Positions 57,610 through 64,000 of a DNA stretch of 64,000 bases are shown piece by piece. The stretch is taken from positions 62,539,053 to 62,603,052 of the forward strand of contig CM060732.1 in NCBI GenBank assembly GCA_030704615.1, in the 5' to 3' direction. This DNA is from Takakia lepidozioides (lineage: Eukaryota > Streptophyta > Takakiopsida > Takakiales > Takakiaceae). Each line of letters opens with the position of its first letter. Position 1 is the stretch's first letter. The translations under genes were made by a program, and so were the position numbers. The notes beneath the pieces are model-generated. The model was not told the origin of the DNA, made no database searches, and worked only from the letters and a program-made list of their open reading frames with translations.

Positions 57610-58565
57610 CTACCGTGGTAGAGTGCGCGAACATATGCACACTAGAACACAAAGTGAACGTCTTACACGAACTAGAATATATGCGGGTTGCGGGCCGGTC
57701 CGTGCATGTGGAACCTCAGATGCACAGTGTTGTTCTTCTTTGGAACGTCTGGAATGCAAAGAAGCTTCTTGTCGAGAAGGTGTGGAATGCGAAGAAGGTT
57801 CTACCACTGCACCAAACATATCCGAACGGCCCAAATCTTGAAGCCTTGAAACAGGGGAAGACGCCTCATAGAAAATCCGCACTATATCGACGAGGTCCAG
57901 GTCCTGCGGCGAAACCATAGACTTCCAAATGGACTGCGAACGATTGAAATCCATACCACTATTTTTGAAAGGAACCACCTACCCTACAGCAGGATAAAAC
58001 TATCCAGATCGCAACACATGAAGAAGGACAGCTGGAAGTGTGGCTGCAATCCGTTTCCGCATCTTATGTTTCAGCCACATTTGTACGCGTTCCAAAACAT
58101 TCTGATGCAACAAACAAACCCAGTTTTTTTATGCTGGCACTCCATCTTTTATGTACCCATCCATCCCCTGTTGTATCTGTGCAGCAGTCACACCCTTATG
58201 CACAAACTGAAAGTGAGGTTCATCGGTATCTTTCATGCAATACCCAACCATGCCGACAAAAGTATGGAGCCATTTATCCCTCCATAACTTGCAGTGCACC
58301 ACATGACCAGGTGGCGCCAGTTCTGGATCTAACCATCTCAAAAAACATTTGATCTGTTTGTGAAGCATTTGAATGCTGGAAGTGTATACCTGACAAACCA
58401 TCTGGATGTGCAGGTGCATGAGAGTGCCATTTTTTTCTAAAGCGCACAAACCACCCACGCAGCTATCATGTATGAAATGTTCCATTTTCCCCAAACAATC
58501 CTCATCAATATCTCTTCCTCCAACGCCGATCGTGACACTGGCTTACAAAAATTTCACTTTTGTTT
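57610..58565 (-). pseudogene. HUH-endonuclease (Replitron-like Rep) remnant
   Basis: One minus-strand frame runs through this span with three in-frame stops. From the 5' side it reads VGVGGRDIDEDCLGKMEHFI, CVGGLCALEKNGTLMHLHIQ, WLHTFVGMVGYCMKDTDEPH, FQFVHKGVTAAQIQQG, then after stops QNVLERVQMW and VVPFKNSGMDFNRSQSIWKS. HLH (58408-58416) is the His-hydrophobic-His metal site of HUH nucleases, and YCMK (58231-58242) gives the YxxK nucleophile motif with a single Tyr. The order and the 'ALEK.G...HLHIQ' and 'GY..KD...PHF' context match rolling-circle Rep proteins of eukaryotic HUH transposons (Replitrons) as I recall them, and differ from Helitron Rep, which has two Tyr. The helicase part expected downstream was not recognised. 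Confidence 0.65.
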
Positions 58566-59090
58566 CCTACTTCCGGCTTCTTGTCTTTCTGCTTTCATTT
58601 CCTGTTTTTGGTTTGATGCTTCTTTGCTTGCACGCGCCCTCCTCATCTTTCCCAACATCTTGTGCATGCCCCCTCTTCCTTGCTATAGCTTTTAGATTCC
58701 CCATGATGCATTCAAGGCGATGGCACTTGTAAGTACATCCGCGGTGACGACGACGGCAATGACGGTGGTGGCAGCGGCTGGTCTGCGACTACATACTTCT
58801 CCAAATCACCTATGCTCCTCGATCCCACCAGAACTAGAAAGTTATACCACAATCGCGCCCCGAGTTGGTGATTAGGTCCCTCTAATACCAGATAGGTGAC
58901 AAGTATCCATCCCAATAAAATCATCGCTTGGTCACTATCTGAAGTCAATAGATCAAGAGGTCGGGTGCAAAAGTAGCCCCATCGTTACTCGCCTTCCTGC
59001 AATCCATGGCTTCAATTGGGTGTCCATGGCATTGAACTTCCGTTAGCTAAACCTTGGATCACTTGTCAACCTCGCCACTATCATGCCCCA

Positions 59091-59615
59091 CTACCTCTGT
59101 CCAAGGCATCGTGGACACAACCATTCTCCACTATGAACCTCCTCAAGTGGCGGTGTCAAGCATCTCATGTGCCACCCCCTTGAGCATTTGTCACACACCA
59201 ACATGGTCGCAGTACCACCAGCATGCCCACATAGCATGCAACGCAACCCTGCAGGTACCACTGCAAGGTTGGGATCTATCCTCCCATCCACATGTGGAAG
59301 GTGACAGGGCGCACGATTGCGCACATGGTCCTTCCATACCATGCCATCTCGACCCTCCAGAATCAACACGCTTGAATGCAACACCTCCCGGACCCTTAGA
59401 ATCACACGACTTGCTGTAACATCCAAGGTCGTAGACGCTGTCTGCTGCAGATACACATAGTCCCCAAGATGGAAACGCCGAACACCTGGCCGATATCCCC
59501 CTCCACGTATAGTGACGTACCTCAATGTGTCTCGGTGTTGGGCAATAGCAAGGTTCTCAAAAGCCATAGGCATGACTCTCTTGCTTAGATTGTGTGGTGG
59601 ACAACGATGTATGTT
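59091..59615 (-). pseudogene. gypsy pol C-terminus fused to a PHD finger
   Basis: The minus-strand frame reads VMPMAFENLAIAQHRDTLRY, GGGYRPGVRRFHLGDYVYLQ, VTASRVILRVREVLHSSVLI, LEGRDGMVWKDHVRNRAPCH, which is the end of a gypsy integrase. It continues without a stop into CMLCG, MLVCDKCSRGWHMRC, LTPPLEEVHSGEWLCPRC, a complete C4HC3 PHD finger, and ends at a stop at 59091. PHD fingers read histone H3 tails; here it would steer integration or packaging to chromatin. The 5' part of pol is missing: the frame meets a ~54-bp sequence that is repeated at 60,029. Confidence 0.85.
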
Positions 59616-60083
59616 GTGGCACGATGCTTAGGTGCACGATAGCTGTCATGGTTTTAGTCATGGTTATCTAGAATTACCTACTTCTAGTTAACTAGGACAT
59701 TTTAGATATTTATATTTATAATTTGTGTGTTGGGACTTCATTTGGTCTCACATGCCAAGTGAGGTGTCAAGCCTCACTTGAGACATGAAGATAGGTTTTC
59801 CCCTTGTGAGGATGGAGGAGGCTCATCTTCAGTTGAGCATCTATGAGCCTCTCTCACCTCCATAGCTCTAGGTATTGAGATGGAGTGTGGTGAGTGCTTT
59901 GTAGGGTGGATTCCTTAGTAAGGGTGCCCTTGGCTTGACTTAGTTTATGTGATTGAGTGGATTCATGAGTGGAGGGTTTCTATTATGTTCACTTTTATTA
60001 TCATTGTGGTATAGCTTTGATTGTGTGTTTAGATTGTGTGGTGGACAGCGATGTATGTTGTGGCACGATGCTTAGGTGCACGA
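59586..60083. repeat. 54-bp direct repeats flanking an LTR-like insert
   Basis: The sequence beginning TTAGATTGTGTGGTGGAC and ending CTTAGGTGCACGA occurs at about 59,586-59,637 and 60,029-60,082 with one mismatch. Between them lies ~390 bp whose part 59,730-60,010 resembles the LTR-like segment at 6,861-7,130, in plus orientation. The minus-strand gypsy/PHD frame enters the first repeat, so the repeat is probably former pol sequence. Confidence 0.7.
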
Positions 60084-60085
60084 CA

Positions 60086-60884
60086 CCCTAAAGGACGAGC
60101 TATTTTTTGGTGGGCCCACTAAAAAAATGGTACTTACCCTTATGGACGAGGGTGTAACTTCTTACCCCCAATCATCCATGGGGATGAACCTTATACTTAT
60201 GTGCATATCTACTAGATCCATGTCCTGTCAAAATTATAGGCAAATTGACCATTGCATTCAGGAGATAATAACAAACTGCCTCAATTTGTAAATATATTCA
60301 AAAATTGCATGGAAAAAATTGTTTGACCACAAAATTGAAGTATCGAGTTGAATCTTTCCAGACAAAGGCCCTCCATAATCTGATTATATGGCACCTAAAC
60401 TTTTGCCTCCCAAAAAAATCAGACCAAAATTCCAAAAATTCAGATAGGCCGCTTTGTATGTGAAATATGGGGGGTAAATTATCTTGTTTTGGCTTCTTTC
60501 CCAAGTACACCCATGAGGTGACATTTGTTTTCCAATTCCTCTGGTATGTAAGTGCACAGTAACATTTCATGGCGTCTTGTCTAAATTTTTTGGCATTATG
60601 ATAAATTTTCAGCCCTAGATGTTATCTTGAAGATTGCCCATTTGGTTGCCATGTAGGCAGGTCAACGGTGCTCTAACACAAAATTTCCCGAAACCAGGCA
60701 CTTTGCAAAATTCTTGGGAGCAGAGGTTTTATGATTTTTTGGCATTGTAAATTCCAACATGTGCTCCTCTCTGACATCTACAATTCGTCTTCAAGGTTCA
60801 CTTCCATCCACTATCATCCATGGGAACTGGAGCATGGCAAGTAATCTGACGCGACCCGATTCGGGTCGCGTCGTCCTTTAGGGG
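60086..60884. mobile_element. Non-autonomous TIR element, ~800 bp, TTAA-type
   Basis: The left end CCCTAAAGGACGA (60086) matches the inverted right end (TCGTCCTTTAGGG, 60,871-60,884), which is followed by TTAA. A perfect subterminal palindrome GCGACCCGATTCGGGTCGC lies at 60,851-60,869. The left flank is no longer TTAA. No protein is encoded; short frames inside are not convincing. Confidence 0.55.
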
Positions 60885-60888
60885 TTAA

Positions 60889-61805
60889 TTCGTGGACCAT
60901 ATGGCTACTGCTCGAACCTGAATACCCTCTCCACATCTTTCTACATCTCTTGTGTCCACCCGTTTAACAACGGAACAGTGTCAGCAGTATGGAAATAACC
61001 AGTGTTGGGAGGTTCTTTGATTCAGCTCCAAACCCCCGGAGGTTATTAAGAAGGTTATATGCATATATGCCCGTGGTTCTAAAAAAACAAAGAACCGGGA
61101 AAGGCTCATAACCGCCAGTTACGCAGTTTTGAGATAACCAGCCTAAACACCGTCAAAGATCCATCAAAGTTCCGTCGGTTCTTTGATGAAAACCGCCGGT
61201 TCTTTGAGTTTCTCACAATTAACCGGAACCGGTGGTTCTTCCAATGAAAAATATTTCAAAAAACCGGAACCGGAGGTTCTTTGATCCTAAGATTTTGTGA
61301 AAACCGGAACCGGAGGTTATGAAAGAAATCAACCGCCCAACACTGGAAATAACCCAACCAGTGTTGGGCAGTTATTTGATTTCTTTAATATTAGGCAGTT
61401 ACAGATGTTTCACTTTAACTTTGTATTCACACCTCCGGTTCCGGAATTTCTCATTTTTGTTATCCTGCCGGTTAACAATAAATATAAAGTTTAAGCCTAT
61501 GCGGTTATAGACAAATGGACTTTCTCTCTAGATGGCATCCGGCGGTTCAGTATCCGGTTATCAAACAAGTCATGGTTTACTAAGATGATGTAAAAGAAAC
61601 CAAAAATTAAAATCTAATGTAAAAATATTAATGAAAAATAATAAAGTTATTTGTATCACAGAGTTTCATTAGGAGCTGAACCATAATCTGACCTAAATTA
61701 TATCACAGTTCAACATATTTGAGGTGTTCATCAACGCTATTCAATCCCGTTATTCAATGGCCACATCGTTTGCGTAACCATATATAACGTGTTAGTAACC
61801 TCCGG
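60889..61805. repeat. AACCGG/GGTTCTTTGAT-rich foldback region
   Basis: Many copies of 'ccggaaccggaggttctttgat' variants occur in both orientations. A foldback at about 61,320-61,386 pairs AAAGAAATCAACCGCCCAAC with GTTGGGCAG...TTGATTTCTTT. 'ccagtgttgggaggttctttgattc' recurs at about 60,998. No gene. Confidence 0.6.
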
Positions 61806-61845
61806 TTAACCCCTAAACGACAAGCCGACCCGAATCGGGTCGGCC
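61806..61845. repeat. End of a third TTAA/CCCC element
   Basis: TTAA at 61,806-61,809, then CCCCTAAACGACAAG and a perfect palindrome CCGACCCGAATCGGGTCGG at 61,825-61,843. It faces into the DNA on its right; the partner end was not found in the window. Confidence 0.55.
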
Positions 61846-62772
61846 CGATTTTTCATCCATCCGTAGCATGCACGGATGAAGTCCGATGAACGAGCGGCTT
61901 GAACGAAAAATGTAGCGCAGAACGAGCTGCACACGCATGTCTTTATGGTGCCCCCAACAGAGAAAAACTCCGCCGTCAAGAATTTTTTGAAGTTTGGGAA
62001 TTGTAGGATTGGGGGGGGGTTTCATGCAAAGGTTGGAGTCGGGTGTTTGTGAGGCCCTCCCCAAAATGCAAATGACGCAACGGCGTGAGCCTTGCACGTG
62101 AGCGTACGCTCACACATTGGTGACGTGGCGTAAGCGTACACTAACGCTGACATGGCGTGAGCGTGATGTCAACAGGTTGATATGGAGACAAATACTGACA
62201 TGGCACTGCGTCGACATCTGCCAGATCAGCATAAACATACGGCGCCTATATCCGAGGAGGGTCCTATGACCATGGGATTAATCGAGGCAATCATTGGCTG
62301 AATACAATGAAGACTACCATCAAATACCCGAAATGGAATATAAGCCTACAAATGGGAAATGAGAAATAAGCCTCCATTCCACAACATTGTGCAATTAGAA
62401 TTGTAAGTTTCAGTATTACAATTACAAAGACGACAAAACAACCTCACAACTTGAGTGACATAGAGGCTGATACAGGAAGACCCTGCTTCCTCCCCAAATA
62501 ACAATGAGAGTTGGGATCACATTCAAAAGAAGCCTGCAGTACATAGCGACGGTAGCATTTCCACATCCTGGATCTTGTTGTGTGCTTGTCTGTTTCTTGT
62601 GCCGATGCGCTCCCTGGCCGCACCTCTCCCTTCTCCTTGTGCTACGTTGTACTCTCTTATCACGGTCTCGCTTACGTCTCGAGCGCCGAGCTCGCACTGT
62701 GGTGTTGTACGTAGCTTGCAGCTATGGCTATTACCCTTGCTATATTTGGCCATGTCTAAAGCGGTGGATACA
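61846..62772. other. Intergenic, no gene recognised
   Basis: Frames at 62,422-62,848 on both strands are Arg/Cys-rich shadows; they overlap each other and show no family likeness. They may include the 3' end of the SWIM gene that follows on the minus strand. Confidence 0.4.
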
Positions 62773-63301
62773 CTATTTTACTAGAGCTAGGTCCACTACC
62801 CATCGGTTATGGGCTCTGGCGCTACGTTTCTTGGAGAGAATAATGTAATGGAGCGCCGGAAGGGAGAGATCGGGATCACAAACCATCATCTTCAAGAAGA
62901 TGAAATACAAATGTTTGCAGGGTATGAATTTTCCCTCTCTTTCCCAAACTAGTTCAAAGCATACCAACAAAATCCGGACATGTGCAATTAGGGAAATTGG
63001 AAACAGTGATGTCGTACGCCCTGTCTTGCAGAGCAGATGTGGACGTGATCATTGTGTACACCCGAACATACCCCGGATCGGGCACTTCCGTGGTACCTGC
63101 AACACAAGCTTGAAGCATTCTTGCGGATTCCACCTTGCTGAAGTGTTTTGCAGTTGGAGGAAAACGCCGAACCAGCTTTCCATCCCGTTTTGTTGGCCAT
63201 AAATGAACATTTGCGGGAGGGACCCGAGAATTCGCGGAACTGGAAGCGCCACAACGCACAGGGGGTTCCTTTACAAGGGAGAAGCCGACATCCTCCAGCA
63301 T
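62773..63301 (-). pseudogene. SWIM zinc-finger protein fragment with frameshift
   Basis: From ATG 63299-63301 the frame reads KRDGKLVRRFPPTAKHFSK, ARMLQACVAGTTEV, GYVRVYTMITSTSALQDRAY, VSNFPNCTCPDF and stops at TGA near 62,954. A second frame, overlapping by a few bases, gives FELVWEREGKFIPCKHLYFI, FLKMM to 62,773. Together CTC (62,978-62,986) and CKH (62,911-62,919) make the CxC...CxH zinc site of a SWIM domain. Such domains occur in MuDR-type transposases and in plant SWIM-RING or far-red-response proteins; the source here cannot be decided. Confidence 0.6.
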
Positions 63302-63470
63302 TGCAATCTGTATACAGGTGGATTTTCATATGCCCATTCTTGAATTTCCTTGCGATGATCGTTGGCGATCATCGCATTTTCCTGTTGCCTACAGTGACCA
63401 TTTCCAATAGACAGAGCCTTTCCCCGGCAACAAAGTCAATTTTATTTTTATTTTTATTTTTTCTTTGCAG

Positions 63471-64000
63471 TCAGTCTTATTCTTGCAAAGAAGTGATGAT
63501 CGGCACCGATCATCACTTACAATGTTTCAAGATCGGCAACGAGGTCAGTTTTAATTTTTTAATTTTTTTTTCTTTGTAGTCAGTCTTATTCTTGCAAAGA
63601 AGTGATGATTGGCACCGATCATCACTTACAGTGCTTGAAGATTTTGCAGATCGGCAACGAGGTCCGTTTTTTATTTATTTATTTTATTTTATTTTATTTT
63701 ATTTTCCTGCAGTCAGTCTTATTCTTGCAAAGAAGTGATGATTGGCACCGATCATCACTTACAGTGCTTCAAGATTTTGCACATCGGCAACGAGGTCAGT
63801 GTTTTATTATTATTATTATTTTGCAGTTAGTCTTATTCCTGCAAAGAAGTGATGATCGGCACCACTTACAGTGCTTCAAGATTTTGCAGATCGGCAACGA
63901 GGTCAGTGTTTTTTTTTTTTTGTTTTTTTAACAGCCAGTCTTATTCCTGCAAAGAAGTGATCATCACTAATAGTGCTTCAAGATTTTGCAGAGTATTTTT
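63471..64000 (+). repeat. Five tandem exon-like units, each with a palindrome
   Basis: Units of 73-83 bp (63471-63543, 63580-63661, 63713-63794, 63827-63901, 63935 to the window end) are separated by T-rich spacers. Each begins after an acceptor-like (T)nGCAG or TAG and ends GGCAACGAG before a donor-like GTCAGT. Units 1-3 contain the palindrome AAGTGATGAT(C/T)GG, spacer CA, CCGATCATCACTT; units 4 and 5 have lost most of one arm. All carry 'cagtcttattc(t/c)tgcaaagaagtgat'. Confidence 0.8.

Noticed and set aside
62422-62848. Arg-rich and Cys-rich frames
   Set aside because: Both strands are open because of composition; no zinc-site spacing or family likeness beyond the SWIM fragment upstream.
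1-64000. CRISPR arrays, bacterial operons, plastid or rRNA genes
   Set aside because: No regularly spaced identical repeats with unique spacers, no Shine-Dalgarno-led gene runs and no rRNA sequence; spliced genes show a nuclear plant context.

Overview
The window reads as nuclear DNA of a green plant, most likely a non-seed land plant. Three genes point there. One is a nine-exon WD40 gene of the plant 'C2A9.03-like' family with canonical GT-AG introns. One is a CYP71-clan cytochrome P450 of land-plant type. One is a compact OSTC/DC2 oligosaccharyltransferase subunit. PPR, eS25 and NatD-like fragments agree. The species cannot be fixed from the sequence. There is no operon structure; intact genes are few and far apart, and most of the window is mobile-element debris.

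Layout. 0-7 kb: an ORF with YSP-rich repeats runs off the left edge; a family of 24-bp perfect palindromes lies at 0.7-0.9 and 5.9-6.3 kb; a pre-miRNA-sized foldback is at 4.9 kb. 6.9-15 kb: a decayed Ty3/gypsy element carries a DNMT3-like cytosine-C5 DNA methyltransferase between protease and reverse transcriptase. Its leader holds tandem repeats and a G-rich minisatellite, and it is cut off within pol. 15-20 kb: an unidentified minus-strand protein, a captured PLPBP (PROSC) exon, and an intron-containing integrase-core (DDE) gene. 20-25 kb: tRNA-like retroposons and a methyltransferase-like exon. 25-26.3 kb: a four-exon gene for a 196-residue charged helical protein. 29.7-34.5 kb: the WD40 gene, with a SINE in an intron. 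35.8-36.5 kb: a piggyBac-like MITE with TTAA ends. 37.7-40.7 kb: a Crypton-like tyrosine recombinase gene. 42-43.2 kb: a LINE 3' end with RNase H and a restriction-like nuclease. 44.7-45 kb: an eS25/NatD chimera. 46.3-47.05 kb: a TIR element. 49.9-52.1 kb: the P450. 52.4-55.3 kb: a mosaic of IQ-motif (ASPM-like), formin and PPR fragments. 56.3-56.8 kb: OSTC (minus). 57.6-58.6 kb: a HUH-endonuclease (Replitron-like) pseudogene. 59.1-59.6 kb: a gypsy pol end fused to a PHD finger. 60-62 kb: more MITEs and foldbacks. 62.8-63.3 kb: a SWIM zinc-finger fragment. 63.47-64 kb: tandemly repeated exon-like units, each with a palindrome.

What stands out is the variety of mobile elements in 64 kb: gypsy, LINE, SINE, Crypton, HUH, DDE integrase, piggyBac-like and other TIR elements. 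Two gypsy remnants carry chromatin modules (DNA methyltransferase; PHD finger), and their LTR-like sequences look related. One TE family may therefore have written and read chromatin marks. In-frame stops in the methyltransferase element are all TAG, as expected if CAG codons decayed by deamination of methylated cytosine. Exons were assigned by eye from reading frame, splice-site consensus and remembered family consensus; no searches were run.
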